From: Caldilineaceae bacterium | Lineage (GTDB): Bacteria > Chloroflexota > Anaerolineae > Caldilineales > Caldilineaceae | Length of the DNA: 33,480 nt | Direction of reading: 5' to 3' | NCBI GenBank assembly: GCA_023384455.1 | Contig: JAHDWH010000013.1 | Coordinates: forward strand, 1 to 33,480 | Position numbers and translations under genes: made by a program | The notes under the pieces: model-generated | Seen by the model: the letters and a program-made list of their open reading frames with translations, nothing else | The model's database searches: none | What the model was told of the DNA's origin: nothing | Shown: piece after piece, positions 9,733-17,522 of the stretch | Numbering within the stretch: the first letter of the stretch is position 1 | How the letters are laid out: each line of letters opens with the position of its first letter

Positions 9733-9938
9733 GGACACGGATTTACACGGATTTCGTAACTGCTCAGGCATTCACGGCTTATTAACCACGGAAAACACGG
9801 AACACACTGAAAAAAGCGCAGAACTTCCGCGTATTCTGTGTATTCAGTGGTTATTTCTGTCGTTGGCTGAGTATGTAGTTACCGGATTCCAAGCAAAGAG
9901 TCCGTGTAAATCCGTCTTATCCGTGTGCATCCGTGTCC
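9733..9938. repeat. Long intergenic palindrome of CACGGAT / ACCACGGAAAACACGG words
   Basis: Three nested pairs of arms. Outer: GGACACGGATTTACACGGAT (9733-9752) against TCCGTGTAAATCCG and CATCCGTGTCC (9900-9938). Middle: CGTAACTGCTCAG (about 9755-9767) against CTGAGTATGTAGTTACC (about 9868-9884). Inner: ACCACGGAAAACACGGAA against TTCTGTGTATTCAGTGGTT. The same words recur at 10901-11086, 14195-14370, 14411-14450 and 15231-15255. The right arm overlaps the last codons of the RmlD-like gene, which ends within it. Confidence 0.7.
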
Positions 9939-10885
9939 TTCTTTTCTTCTACTGTTCGGCCCAGCAGCCGCTCGATCTGTTTGCGTACAGGCGGCGGATC
10001 GAAGCCGAGGGCGTAGGCCCGGCTGCTGTCCAGAGAGACATCGGCGGCCCGGGCCGCGGCTCCGGGCACATCCCGGAAGCTGATCGGTTCGGCCAGGGAC
10101 GGGGGCAGGCCGAGAATATCGAGCATCTGCGTGCCCATTTCGTAGCGGCTGATGCTCTCCCGCCCGCCCAGGTGCAGGATGCCCCGCACCCGTTCGATCT
10201 CCTTCGGGTTGACCGCTTCGTCCTCCATCCCGCTGGCGGCCACCAGCAGCAGACCCACCGCGGCCACCGGGCCAGAGATAGGCGTGCGCAGTTCGTCGGC
10301 AAAGAGGGTCATCGGTCGCCCGGCCCGGAATTCGCTCGCCATCCGCTGGAAGAAGGGCACCCGCCCATTGTCCGCAAAGCCGAACAGCAGGGGCATCCGG
10401 CAGATGGCGGCCTCGTCGTAACGCTCCAGCACGGCCTGTTCGGCCAGGGCTTTGTGCTCGCCGTAAAGATTGAGGGGCGAAACCGGCCCGTCCTCGGCAT
10501 AGGGGGCGCGAGTGCCGTCAAAGACCAGATCCGTGGAGGTGAAGACGAAAGGGATGCGCCGGTCGCCGCACAGCCCGGCCAGATTGAGGGTGGCCTGCAA
10601 GTTGACCCGCAGGGATTCGTCCGGGTGCTGCTCGCAGTAGTTGGGATCGGCCAGGGCCGCGCTGTGAATGACCGCTTTGGGCCGCACCGCATCCAGCATA
10701 TCCCGTACATCCCGGAAGTCGGTCAGATCGATCTTCCCGCTATCCACTCCGGCCAGCAACCGCTCCGCATCCTCCCGCCGGGTGCGGTGAAACGTGCCCG
10801 CCACCCGCCACTTTCTGCGGGCAGCAGCCACCAGATATTGTCCCAAAAAACCAGTCGCACCTGTGATAAGAAGTGAGGGGGTCAT
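9917..10885 (-). CDS. SDR family oxidoreductase, RmlD (dTDP-4-dehydrorhamnose reductase)-like
   Basis: A 322-residue extended short-chain dehydrogenase. The N-terminus MTPSLLITGATGFLGQYLV has the GxxGxxG NAD(P)-binding turn. TSTDLVFDG and YGEHK supply the Thr/Ser and the Tyr-x-x-x-Lys catalytic residues, and DLTDFRDVRDMLDAVRPKAVIHSAA is the RmlD-type second half of the Rossmann fold. The start is the ATG at 10885; the upstream open frame translates TGTATACACGGAT repeats and is not coding. RmlD makes dTDP-rhamnose, but no rmlABC genes are near, so the substrate is open and a sugar-nucleotide reductase is the safe call. The final residues, DTDAHG, and the TAA stop are encoded by a CACGGAT repeat, so this C-terminus is probably recently acquired. 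Confidence 0.85.
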   Translation of the reverse strand: MTPSLLITGATGFLGQYLVAAARRKWRVAGTFHRTRREDAERLLAGVDSGKIDLTDFRDVRDMLDAVRPKAVIHSAALADPNYCEQHPDESLRVNLQATLNLAGLCGDRRIPFVFTSTDLVFDGTRAPYAEDGPVSPLNLYGEHKALAEQAVLERYDEAAICRMPLLFGFADNGRVPFFQRMASEFRAGRPMTLFADELRTPISGPVAAVGLLLVAASGMEDEAVNPKEIERVRGILHLGGRESISRYEMGTQMLDILGLPPSLAEPISFRDVPGAAARAADVSLDSSRAYALGFDPPPVRKQIERLLGRTVEEKKDTDAHG

Positions 10886-10900
10886 AGATACCTGCCCTGA

Positions 10901-11086
10901 AAAAAGGCTTGTATACACGGATAAAAGAGAACACGGATTAATAAAAATCTGTGTTCCTTCCGATCCGTGTATACAAAATTTCATCCCCCGTGGCGCAACG
11001 AAGTCGCATGGGGAACTGCTCTGAAAATGGGCTTGTATACACGGATGAAAAGGGAACACGGATAAGCAAAATCTGTGTTCCCTTAT
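10901..11086. repeat. Two tandem copies of a self-complementary TGTATACACGGAT element
   Basis: Copy 1 has perfect 14-base arms TTGTATACACGGAT (10909-10922) and ATCCGTGTATACAA (10963-10976). They enclose a second stem, GAACACGGATT (10929-10939) with AATCTGTGTTC (10946-10956). Copy 2 (about 11022-11086) repeats CTGAAAA.GGCTTGTATACACGGAT and the inner stem GGGAACACGGAT/ATCTGTGTTCCC but lacks the closing outer arm. The element lies upstream of the RmlD-like gene. Confidence 0.75.
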
Positions 11087-11106
11087 AACTGCTTACCCCC
11101 ACCCAA

Positions 11107-11125
11107 CCTCCCCACTGTGGGGAGG
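11107..11125. repeat. Small palindrome CCTCCCCAC-T-GTGGGGAGG
   Basis: A perfect 9-base-pair palindrome, followed at about 11141-11160 by a looser second one (CTTCCCTCCC...GGGGAGGGG). The region 11087-11263 otherwise shows no gene. An open frame through it encodes only repeat-type peptide (PPHSREGSGS-like). Confidence 0.55.
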
Positions 11126-11263
11126 AGTCGATCCACTTCCCTCCCTGGAATGGGGAGGGGTAGGGTAGGGTGGCTCAATCTCGCATGAAACCCTGCCATT
11201 ACTATACCCGCTTTTCGGTCCAAAGAGAAAGTGAGATAGGCAAAAACGAGGTGGGGGTACACG

Positions 11264-11297
11264 AAAAAAGCGTCCAGGAGATCGCTTCCTGGACGCT
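11264..11297 (-). terminator. Intrinsic terminator of carD
   Basis: Read on the minus strand, an 11-base-pair perfect stem AGCGTCCAGGA / TCCTGGACGCT with a 7-base loop is followed directly by a run of T. The tract is the A run at 11264-11268 on the plus strand. It sits 36 bases behind the carD stop codon. Confidence 0.9.
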
Positions 11298-11332
11298 TGC
11301 ATTGCCGTGCAGCGTGGCCTGCAACCCTAGCC

Positions 11333-11869
11333 CTAAATTGCTTCTGCCTCTGTCACTTTCTGTAACAGTGCCTGTTGAGCCGCAACGGACTCGGCCACCG
11401 CCTCGCGGATTGCCCTCTCGGCCTCGTGGACATCTTCGTTGTTGGACATAGCCACCTCTGCGGCTAACATCTGCCGACCTTTGGACAATTGATCGGCGTC
11501 GGCTTTGGTCAGATGCTTTTCAAACTTGCGCCAGGTCAAATCCCGCACAGCCGCAGCGATCTGTCCGGGGCGACCAGAGTGGAGAAGTTCATTGACCCGA
11601 TAACGACGGCTCTTGAAGTCGCTCTGAAGCTGTTCCGGCAGGGCGCGCAGGGTAGACAATACCCGCTGATAGCGTGCCTGGGACATCACTTTACGCACGC
11701 CGATCTCGCTCACGCGCTCGACAGGTAGACGCACGGTCAACCGATTGCGTACAAATTCGATGACATAAAAACGGTGATAGCCCGCCACCAATTCGCTTTC
11801 TTCAATGTCAACAATCGTGCCTGGCCCGTGGGCGGGATGAACCACATCTTGTCCGATGGCAAAATCCAA
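11333..11869 (-). CDS. carD: CarD family transcriptional regulator
   Basis: A 178-residue protein. The N-terminal RNA-polymerase interaction domain (about 1-65, IGQDVVHPAHGPGTIVDIEE...YYVIEF-like, then LTVRLPVERVSEIGVR) is the CarD/TRCF-type Tudor fold that contacts the beta subunit. The C-terminal part (about 70-178) is helical and basic, as in CarD proteins that stabilise open promoter complexes. The start is a TTG at 11869-11867: it is the first codon of the CarD fold and sits 6 bases behind a perfect AAAGGAGG. A consensus promoter at 12007-12035, a leader of about 131 bases and a strong terminator define a single-gene transcript. A TTG start with such a strong ribosome site suggests deliberate tuning of the protein level. 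Confidence 0.92.
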   Translation of the reverse strand: MDFAIGQDVVHPAHGPGTIVDIEESELVAGYHRFYVIEFVRNRLTVRLPVERVSEIGVRKVMSQARYQRVLSTLRALPEQLQSDFKSRRYRVNELLHSGRPGQIAAAVRDLTWRKFEKHLTKADADQLSKGRQMLAAEVAMSNNEDVHEAERAIREAVAESVAAQQALLQKVTEAEAI

Positions 11870-12000
11870 GCGAAGCCTCCTTTGGTTATGGCAGGCCCTT
11901 CCGTCAGCAAAGCGCTACACGAGCGCTTCGTCCAGAGGATCAAAAACCGGAAGAGCTGGGGTCAAGGGCAATTTTATGATAACTTTTGCAACTTTGATCT
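11870..12000 (-). promoter_or_regulatory. Structured 5' leader of carD mRNA
   Basis: Between the predicted start of transcription (about 12000) and the TTG codon, the minus strand can form a two-tier stem. An outer CTTCCG/CGGAAG (11948-11953 with 11898-11903) encloses a perfect 7-base-pair hairpin AAGCGCT-CGTGT-AGCGCTT (11922-11928 with 11910-11916). The outer arm ends about 20 bases before the AAAGGAGG site. No known riboswitch class is recognised. It could act in mRNA stability or translational control. Confidence 0.45.
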
Positions 12001-12006
12001 ATACGA

Positions 12007-12035
12007 AGTATATCACAGAAAAGGAGGGGTGTCAA
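12007..12035 (-). promoter_or_regulatory. Housekeeping-sigma promoter of carD
   Basis: On the minus strand TTGACA (12035-12030) is separated by exactly 17 bases from TATACT (12012-12007): a perfect -35 and a one-mismatch -10. The start of transcription is expected near 12000. Confidence 0.85.
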
Positions 12036-12077
12036 ACACGAGAAAGAAAATGGTAAGCACTGTGTGCGATTGTGGGG

Positions 12078-12689
12078 TCAACTGCTGAGATAGTGATGCC
12101 ACAGAATGCGCGCCGCCACCGAACGCCAGGGCCGCCACTGTTCAGCCAAGTCGTGCAACTCCGTCTGGGACGGGCGGGCGGGCAGCTTTTTCACCTGTTG
12201 GACCGCGGTCGCCAGGGCCACATCGCCCCGAGGCCAGACATCCGGACGCAGAATAACCATCAGCAGATAGACTTCGGCAGTCCACGGACCGATGCCGGTG
12301 ATCTTCTGGAGTTCTGTGCGCGCGCTTTCATCGTCCAGTTGGGGCAGGCCGTCCAAATCGAGCGATCCGCTCTGCACGGCTTCGGCCAACAGACGGCTAT
12401 AGCGGCTCTTCTGGCGGCTGAACCCGACGCCGCGCAGAGTTTCGTCGTCCAGCGCCAGCAGACTGCCGGGCGTCAATTCCCCCACTACCCCCAGCAGCCG
12501 GTCGTAGGTGGCCTGGGCGGAGGCCAGAGAGACCTGCTGCTCCAGAATCAATTTGAGGAGCGTAGGAAAGCCCCCTTCCCGGGACCAGAGGGGTGGGTAG
12601 CCACAGCGCGTAATCACCCCGGCCAGGTCCGGGTCCTGGGCGGCGAGGGTGTCGGATGCGGTGATGAGGAGGGCAGGGGTGAGGGTCAT
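12078..12689 (-). CDS. DNA-3-methyladenine glycosylase 2 family protein (AlkA-type HhH-GPD)
   Basis: A 203-residue base-excision repair glycosylase that would remove alkylated purines. The catalytic HhH-GPD domain covers most of the chain: LLKLILEQQVSLASAQATYDRL (about 45-65), the helix-hairpin-helix LQKITGIGPWTAEVYLLM (127-144), and the catalytic Asp156 in WPRGDVAL. It lacks the N-terminal domain of E. coli AlkA, as do many short bacterial members. There are no cysteines for an iron-sulfur cluster, which separates it from the Nth/MutY branch. The start is the ATG at 12689. It runs in the same direction as the amidohydrolase upstream, but an inverted repeat separates them. A regulatory link to alkylation stress cannot be seen. 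Confidence 0.9.
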   Translation of the reverse strand: MTLTPALLITASDTLAAQDPDLAGVITRCGYPPLWSREGGFPTLLKLILEQQVSLASAQATYDRLLGVVGELTPGSLLALDDETLRGVGFSRQKSRYSRLLAEAVQSGSLDLDGLPQLDDESARTELQKITGIGPWTAEVYLLMVILRPDVWPRGDVALATAVQQVKKLPARPSQTELHDLAEQWRPWRSVAARILWHHYLSS

Positions 12690-12730
12690 TGGATTTCCGA
12701 TGGAACAATTTTTGGTAAGGAAACGTGAGG

Positions 12731-12783
12731 TGAGAAACGAGAAACGTGAGATCGCACGGCCTTTCTCACGTTTCTCGTTTCAC
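12731..12783. repeat. Intergenic inverted repeat, GTGAGAAACGAGAAACGTGAG family
   Basis: The left arm at 12731-12752 (GTGAGAAACGAGAAACGTGA) faces the right arm at 12764-12783 (TCTCACGTTTCTCGTTTCAC). The right arm overlaps the 3' end of the amidohydrolase gene, whose last codons and TGA stop are made from it. It is the same word family as 5326-5382. Confidence 0.75.
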
Positions 12784-14148
12784 GCTTCTCCTGACAAACC
12801 GCCCATCCCCCGGCGAACCGACAAATTCTTCGTTCTCCACAATCACCCGCCCGCGCAGCAGGACCGTGCGCGGCCAGCCGGTAACGGTCATCCCCGCGAA
12901 GGGTGTCCAGCCCGCGCTTTCGTGGAGGGTGTCGGTGGAGATCGTCTTTTCCCGGTGGGGGTCAAAGAGGACGATATCGGCGTCGAAGCCGGGCAGGAGG
13001 CTGCCTTTGCGGGTCAGCCCCATCCGCCGGGCCGGGGCCGTGGCGCAAAGCTCTACCCACTGGGCCAGGGAGAGATGGCCGCCATTGACGCCGAAGTGAT
13101 GGATCAGCGACAGGCGGGCTTCGATGCCGGGCACGCCGCCGGGCACCTGGGCAAAGGAGCGCTGGCACTTTTCGCTCTGGGTCCAGGGGCAGTGGTCCGT
13201 GCTGATCAAATCCAGCCCGCCCTGGGCCAGGGCTTGCCAGAGCGCCGACTGATCCGCGGCGGAGCGCAGGGGCGGCGCGCAGATGTAGAGGTTGCCGTCT
13301 GGCCCGCCCAGATGCTCCTCGGCGGTGAGGAGCAGATAGTGGGGGCAGCTTTCGCCGCTGATGGCGACGCCCCGGGAGCGGGCCGCCACAACCTCCGCCA
13401 CCCCTTCGGCGCAGCCGATGTGAAAGATATGCACGGGACAGCCGGTCAGGTGGGCAATCTCCCCGGCCCGGTGGATAGCGGTGGCTTCCAGCCGGGCGGG
13501 ACGGGTGCGTTCGTGCCAGATGGCGGCGGTGTGGCCGGCGGCCACGGCTTCGGCCCGCAGGTAATCCAGCAGGGGGCCGGTCTCGCTGTGCAGAACAACC
13601 GCGCCCCCGGCTTGTCCGACCGCGGCCATCGACCTGTGCAATGCGATGTCGTCCAGTTCCATCCGGGCGTAGGCCTGGTAGAGTTTGAAGGTGGCACAGC
13701 CCGCGGCCACCAGCGCCGGGACTTCGAGCAGCCGCTCGGCAGATTGGGCGTGCCAGGTGGGGATGGTCATATGCAGGCCGTAGTCCACGGCCACCTGCCC
13801 GTCGGCCTCGGCCCGGCGTGCGGCCAGGGCATCCGCCATGGACTGGCCGGGCTGGGGATCGGCAAAGTCCACAATCATCGTCGTGCCCCCGCAGGCCGCG
13901 GCGATTGTGCCACTGGCAAAGCTGTCGCTGCTGACCAGTCCGCCCAGGGCCAGTTGCAGATGGACGTGGGGGTCCACGCCGCCGGGGAGAAGGTAACAGC
14001 CGGTGGCGTCGATCACCCGTTTGCCGGTCAGCCCGTGGCCGATGGCCGCGATCGAATCGCCAGTCAGTGCCAGGTCCGCCATAACCGGGCCATTTGGGGT
14101 GATAACCTGTCCACCGCTTATCAGACAATCGTACAAAAGAGCCTCCAT
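12766..14148 (-). CDS. hydA: Dihydropyrimidinase / D-hydantoinase family amidohydrolase
   Basis: A 460-residue cyclic amidohydrolase that opens dihydropyrimidine or hydantoin rings. The binuclear metal site is complete: His61-x-His63 in GGVDPHVHL, carbamylated Lys155 in ATFKLYQAY, His187 in VLHSET, His243 in IFHIG and Asp318 in STDHCPW. The CPHYLLLT segment (268-275) and the motif order match dihydropyrimidinase, not dihydroorotase. An allantoinase or phenylhydantoinase activity is possible because substrate loops cannot be judged by eye. The start is the ATG at 14148. No other pyrimidine catabolism genes are adjacent. The last residues, SVKRET, plus the stop come from an AAACGTGAG repeat. 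A 559-codon open frame on the opposite strand is its shadow. Confidence 0.9.
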   Translation of the reverse strand: MEALLYDCLISGGQVITPNGPVMADLALTGDSIAAIGHGLTGKRVIDATGCYLLPGGVDPHVHLQLALGGLVSSDSFASGTIAAACGGTTMIVDFADPQPGQSMADALAARRAEADGQVAVDYGLHMTIPTWHAQSAERLLEVPALVAAGCATFKLYQAYARMELDDIALHRSMAAVGQAGGAVVLHSETGPLLDYLRAEAVAAGHTAAIWHERTRPARLEATAIHRAGEIAHLTGCPVHIFHIGCAEGVAEVVAARSRGVAISGESCPHYLLLTAEEHLGGPDGNLYICAPPLRSAADQSALWQALAQGGLDLISTDHCPWTQSEKCQRSFAQVPGGVPGIEARLSLIHHFGVNGGHLSLAQWVELCATAPARRMGLTRKGSLLPGFDADIVLFDPHREKTISTDTLHESAGWTPFAGMTVTGWPRTVLLRGRVIVENEEFVGSPGDGRFVRRSVKRET

Positions 14149-14153
14149 CTCAG

Positions 14154-14399
14154 AGCCTGTTTAATCATTCAGGCTTTTGGCGCGCAGCTTTGTGACCACG
14201 GAAAACACAGAACAGACGGAAAATTCTCTTTCGGCTTTTCTTCGTATCCACTCAGGCCCAGGGTGCGACGCACTCGCCACACCCATTTTGCAGTAGAATC
14301 TACTCTTGGCGAGTGCGTCGCACCCTGAGTAGTTACTTTTCTTCTGTGTATTCCGTGTTTTCTGTGGTTAGTTCAATAGCCTGTTTAATCATTCAGGCT
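14154..14399. repeat. Nested composite repeat bounded by 22-base direct repeats
   Basis: The same 22 bases (AGCCTG...CAGGCT, themselves a small palindrome) stand at 14154-14175 and 14378-14399. Between them, ACCACGGAAAACACAGAA (14195-14212) faces TTCTGTGTATTCCGTG and TTTTCTGTGGT (14342-14368). The 19-base-pair palindromic element at 14261-14325 sits in the centre. The structure looks like one element inserted within another. The gap between the amidohydrolase and nitroreductase genes contains no gene; CACGGAT words fill 14411-14450. Confidence 0.7.
14261..14325. repeat. 65-bp palindromic element, family B (copy 1)
   Basis: Perfect 19-base arms GGGTGCGACGCACTCGCCA (14261-14279) and its complement (14307-14325) enclose a 27-base loop containing CATTTTGCAGT and GAATCTAC. 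A second copy with identical arms and a nearly identical loop of the same length is at 26356-26420. TGAGTAGTTAC follows both copies on the right. It resembles a REP or MITE-like mobile palindrome with no gene of its own. Confidence 0.85.
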
Positions 14400-14482
14400 C
14401 TCAGAAAGCAGGACACGGATTGGCACGGATGGGATGGATTTACACGGATTGAATATGCAAAATCTGCGTCTGCTGGTGCGTT

Positions 14483-15091
14483 CTATAGGCGCGCCGCTTC
14501 GCCCCATTTCCCGTCAAAAACCGTCTCCTGCAATGGGCGTCGGCTGCGGGGATTGGCTTCCCGCGTCTGCAAATCGTCGGGCAGATCGTTCATATCGCCC
14601 AGATAGCCCACGGCAATCGTCACGGCTGGCTCAAAATTATTGGAGATTTCCAGGACGATGCGGGCCTTTTCTCTGTCAAAGCCGCCCATCTGGTGAACGT
14701 GCAGACCGGCCGCGCTGGCCTGGACCGAAAGATGGGCGACCGACTGGCCCAGATCGTACCAGGCGTGGGCGTTGGGTGTGCCGTTGCGGCTGCGCAGCTT
14801 CGCGGCCACACCCACAATCAGCAGAGGCGCGCGGTGTGCCCACAGACGGTTGCTGCCGGACAGCGTTTCTACCATCCGGCTGTGGGCGTCCTCGTCTTCC
14901 CGGCGGATGAGGACGAAACGCCAGGGCTGCTCGTTGCTGCTGGACGGCGACCAGCGGGCCGCTTCCAACAGACTGCCCAGCACATGGGCGGGGATGGGTT
15001 GCCCGGAAAAGGCCCGGGGCGACCAGCGCTCGGCCAGCAGGGGATGGATGGGGTATTGGGTGATTGCGGTTTTGTTCAGTTCAGTTGTCAT
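14483..15091 (-). CDS. Nitroreductase family protein
   Basis: A 202-residue FMN-dependent oxidoreductase. The N-terminal RWSPRAFSGQPIP (22-34) and ARWSPSSSNEQPWRFVLI (45-62) form the FMN phosphate-binding segments typical of the family. AHLSVQASAAGLHVHQMGGFD (119-139) and VTIAVGYLGD (about 157-166) are the conserved helix and C-terminal strand. Members reduce nitro groups, quinones or related acceptors with NAD(P)H; the physiological substrate here is not readable. The start is the ATG at 15091, with AGGA about 8 bases upstream. It stands alone between repeat-filled gaps. The stop codon is directly followed by CACGGAT-type words. Confidence 0.88.
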   Translation of the reverse strand: MTTELNKTAITQYPIHPLLAERWSPRAFSGQPIPAHVLGSLLEAARWSPSSSNEQPWRFVLIRREDEDAHSRMVETLSGSNRLWAHRAPLLIVGVAAKLRSRNGTPNAHAWYDLGQSVAHLSVQASAAGLHVHQMGGFDREKARIVLEISNNFEPAVTIAVGYLGDMNDLPDDLQTREANPRSRRPLQETVFDGKWGEAARL

Positions 15092-15136
15092 TGTTTTTCC
15101 TGTTGTGTAACAGCGGGCTGTTCATTCCAACTCGCA

Positions 15137-15201
15137 GGTGCGGTTTGTAACCGCACATTGGCGCTCATCCCCCAATTGTGCGGTTACAAACCGCACCTAC
15201 A
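15137..15201. repeat. Dispersed palindromic repeat, family A (facing pair)
   Basis: An inverted copy at 15137-15156 (GGTGCGGTTTGTAACCGCAC) and a direct copy at 15178-15201 face each other across a 21-base spacer. Each unit is itself a hairpin. The direct copy matches 13-36 at all 24 positions. The pair lies upstream of the nitroreductase start, in the gap behind the AI-2E/manA gene. Confidence 0.85.
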
Positions 15202-15239
15202 AAAACCCGGCTGTTCGTTGATTGAGCATTGAATCCGTG

Positions 15240-17522
15240 TCAATCTGTGTCCGTATTTTTGTCGCTTTCATCGGCGGGGGTGACGACGCGCAGGAGCATA
15301 CTCTGTTTGCTTGCGGTCAAGCGGTATGCGCCCAGGGAGGCGGGCAGGAGTACCCACGCAACTCCGGCCAAATCGATCCCCCCCCCAGCCCATTCCAGCC
15401 GGGCAGAACCGGAGAGGATGCCCCAGATTTCAAAACTTTCCCCCCCACATTCCCCGGCGTAGACCCGGCCCGGATTCACCAAAATCCGCTCGGTGTGAAA
15501 ATAGGCGCAGTGGGCGATCTCCTCCACCCCCACGCCTTTTTGCCCACCGGGCGCAATCCGGCGAACGGCCAAAGATGGCTGCGCCTGTTCCCAATCGATG
15601 ACTTTCAGGGCGCTGCCGATGTGGAGGGGACGGGGTTTGCCGTCCGCGCCCAGCCGCCCCCAGTCGTAGATGCGATAGGTGGTGTCGCTGTTCTGCTGGA
15701 TTTCGGCCACCAGCAACCCTGGCCCCAGGGCGTGGACTGTGCCCGCGGGCACAAAGACCACATCCCCTTTGGAGACAGAAATCCGGTGCAGCGCCTCTTC
15801 CACCCGCTCTTGCGCCACGGCCTGGGCAAAACTTTCCGGATCGACGCCTGCTTTCAAGCCGTAGATCAGTTGAGCGCCCGGCTCGGCGTGAAGAACCACC
15901 CACATTTCCGTTTTGCCGTAGTCGTTTTCGTTTGCCAGCCCGTATTCGTCGTCCGGGTGGACCTGGACGGAGAGCCAGCGGTTGGCGTCCAGCAGTTTGA
16001 TGAGCAGAGGAAATTTGCCCGCTTCGATTGCCTGCCGATTGCGGCTGCCCAGCAACGCTTCGCCCCACAACTTCTGGGCTGCCGAAAGGGTTTGCCCGGC
16101 CAGGGGACCGTTGGCAATCGCCGTCTCGCCGTGGGGATGGGCGGCCATCTCCCAGCTTTCCGCCACTCTGCCGGGGGGAATGGCGCGGCCCAGAACCGTT
16201 TCCAGTGCCCGCCCCCCCCAAATATAGTCTTTGAAAACAGGGGTGAACTGAAGGGGATAGGGGATGGGAGGGGAGGAAGGGAGGAAAGGTGGAAGGGAGG
16301 AAGATACCTTCGCACCCGGCCAGAGGGCGCGCACCCGATCCAGCAGGGAGAGAGAGGGGGGCGTTTCATCGGTCGGGACTGTTTTCTCCGGGAAGGGGGG
16401 CAGATCGAGCATTTTGCGCCAGGCGTAGTTGCCCAGAATTTTCAGCGAAGCCACCACCGGCGCGGCCAGCACAGCCCCCAGCAGACCGGCCAGGGATGCG
16501 CCCATTACGACGCTGACCATCACCAGCAGGGGGTGCAGGTCCAGGGCGTCGCCCACAATCCGGGGTACGAGCAGGTTGTTCTCCACCTGCTGGACCAGAA
16601 TCATCGCAATCAGCACCACCAGCCCGAACTCGAAAGCCGAAAGGCCGAAGCTGGCCGTGTCCTGGGTCAAGGCCACCACTACGGCCGCGCCGGCGCCGAC
16701 GAGGGGGCCAATCACAGGCAGAAACTCCATTGCGCCGGAGAGCAATCCCAGCCCCAGCGCGTTGTCCACGCCCAGAATTGCCAGAACGATACTCACCACA
16801 AAAAAGATGACCAACCCCAGCAACACCTGTCCGCGCAGATAGGCCCCCCACACCCGGCTCACATCCACCATCAGCCGGTCGGCATCGGCCCGATAATCGG
16901 CGTCGTGGGCAAAATCGCTGATGCCCCGCCCGATGCGGGGGATGTCGTTGGCGATGTAAATGGAGACGACAAAGACGAGGAAGACCAGCCCCAGCAGATT
17001 GACGGTGGCGCTGACAAAACCGGCGGCGATGCTCCCGCCCTGGCTGAAGATCGGCTGCACCAGACCAAAAAGCTGTCGTGCCACCTCATCCCAGCCGGGC
17101 AGTTGGGGGAGGATGGCGTCCCGTTCCAGCACCAGCGGGCCGAGGGCGAAGCTCTCCGGCAGCCGTTCGGGCAGGGTGCTCACCAAATCCACGGCCTGAT
17201 CGAACCAGCCGGGCAGATTCTTGCCAATCGTCACGGCCTGCTGAAAAGTGGTGACGCCCACAAAAGAGAGGGTGACAACGACGGCCACAGCCAGCACCCC
17301 GTAGACGGCCAGCACAGTCGTGCCCCGGGGCAGCCCCAGCCGGTGGCTGATCAGGCTGATGAGCGGGTGCAGAATGTAGGCCAGCAGCAGGGCGATCAGC
17401 AATGGCTGCACCAAATCCTGAAAGCGCCAGATGACCAGCACGGCCAGAGAGAGCGCGCTGACAGCGACGATTGCTTTGGTGGCGGTTGTCCAGGGGGGAG
17501 ATTGATTCATTGCTCTTGACAT
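15240..17522 (-). CDS. manA: AI-2E family membrane protein fused to class I mannose-6-phosphate isomerase
   Basis: One open frame of 760 residues. Residues 15-375 are an AI-2E/TqsA/PerM-family membrane protein, with hydrophobic segments near 17-33, 37-57, 68-92, 170-192, 230-250, 255-285, 298-315 and 330-360. Residues 376-420 are a linker ending in a Ser/Pro-rich tract. Residues 421-755 are a complete type I phosphomannose isomerase that interconverts mannose-6-P and fructose-6-P. Its opening YPLQFTPVFKDYIWGG is conserved, with zinc ligands Gln520, His522, Glu539 and His597. No ATG, GTG or TTG stands near the ManA start, so separate translation is unlikely. The linker DNA (16263-16307) is a pure-pyrimidine-like tract on the coding strand and may be former spacer. 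The start may instead be the ATG at 17510. The last residues, NTDTD, come from a CACGGAT repeat. A frameshift artefact joining two genes remains possible. Confidence 0.85.
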   Translation of the reverse strand: MSRAMNQSPPWTTATKAIVAVSALSLAVLVIWRFQDLVQPLLIALLLAYILHPLISLISHRLGLPRGTTVLAVYGVLAVAVVVTLSFVGVTTFQQAVTIGKNLPGWFDQAVDLVSTLPERLPESFALGPLVLERDAILPQLPGWDEVARQLFGLVQPIFSQGGSIAAGFVSATVNLLGLVFLVFVVSIYIANDIPRIGRGISDFAHDADYRADADRLMVDVSRVWGAYLRGQVLLGLVIFFVVSIVLAILGVDNALGLGLLSGAMEFLPVIGPLVGAGAAVVVALTQDTASFGLSAFEFGLVVLIAMILVQQVENNLLVPRIVGDALDLHPLLVMVSVVMGASLAGLLGAVLAAPVVASLKILGNYAWRKMLDLPPFPEKTVPTDETPPSLSLLDRVRALWPGAKVSSSLPPFLPSSPPIPYPLQFTPVFKDYIWGGRALETVLGRAIPPGRVAESWEMAAHPHGETAIANGPLAGQTLSAAQKLWGEALLGSRNRQAIEAGKFPLLIKLLDANRWLSVQVHPDDEYGLANENDYGKTEMWVVLHAEPGAQLIYGLKAGVDPESFAQAVAQERVEEALHRISVSKGDVVFVPAGTVHALGPGLLVAEIQQNSDTTYRIYDWGRLGADGKPRPLHIGSALKVIDWEQAQPSLAVRRIAPGGQKGVGVEEIAHCAYFHTERILVNPGRVYAGECGGESFEIWGILSGSARLEWAGGGIDLAGVAWVLLPASLGAYRLTASKQSMLLRVVTPADESDKNTDTD

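Noticed and set aside
10886..11059. N-terminal extension of the RmlD-like gene
   Set aside because: It consists of TGTATACACGGAT repeats. The Rossmann fold begins directly at MTPSLLITGATG.
12649..14328. 559-codon open frame on the plus strand
   Set aside because: It is the antisense shadow of the amidohydrolase, Gly/His/Gln-rich, with no domain and no ribosome site; the minus-strand gene has a complete metal site.
15222..17519. 765-codon open frame on the plus strand
   Set aside because: Antisense shadow of the AI-2E/manA gene. The sequence is His/Gln/Gly-rich without any recognisable fold, as expected from reverse reading of GC-rich codons.
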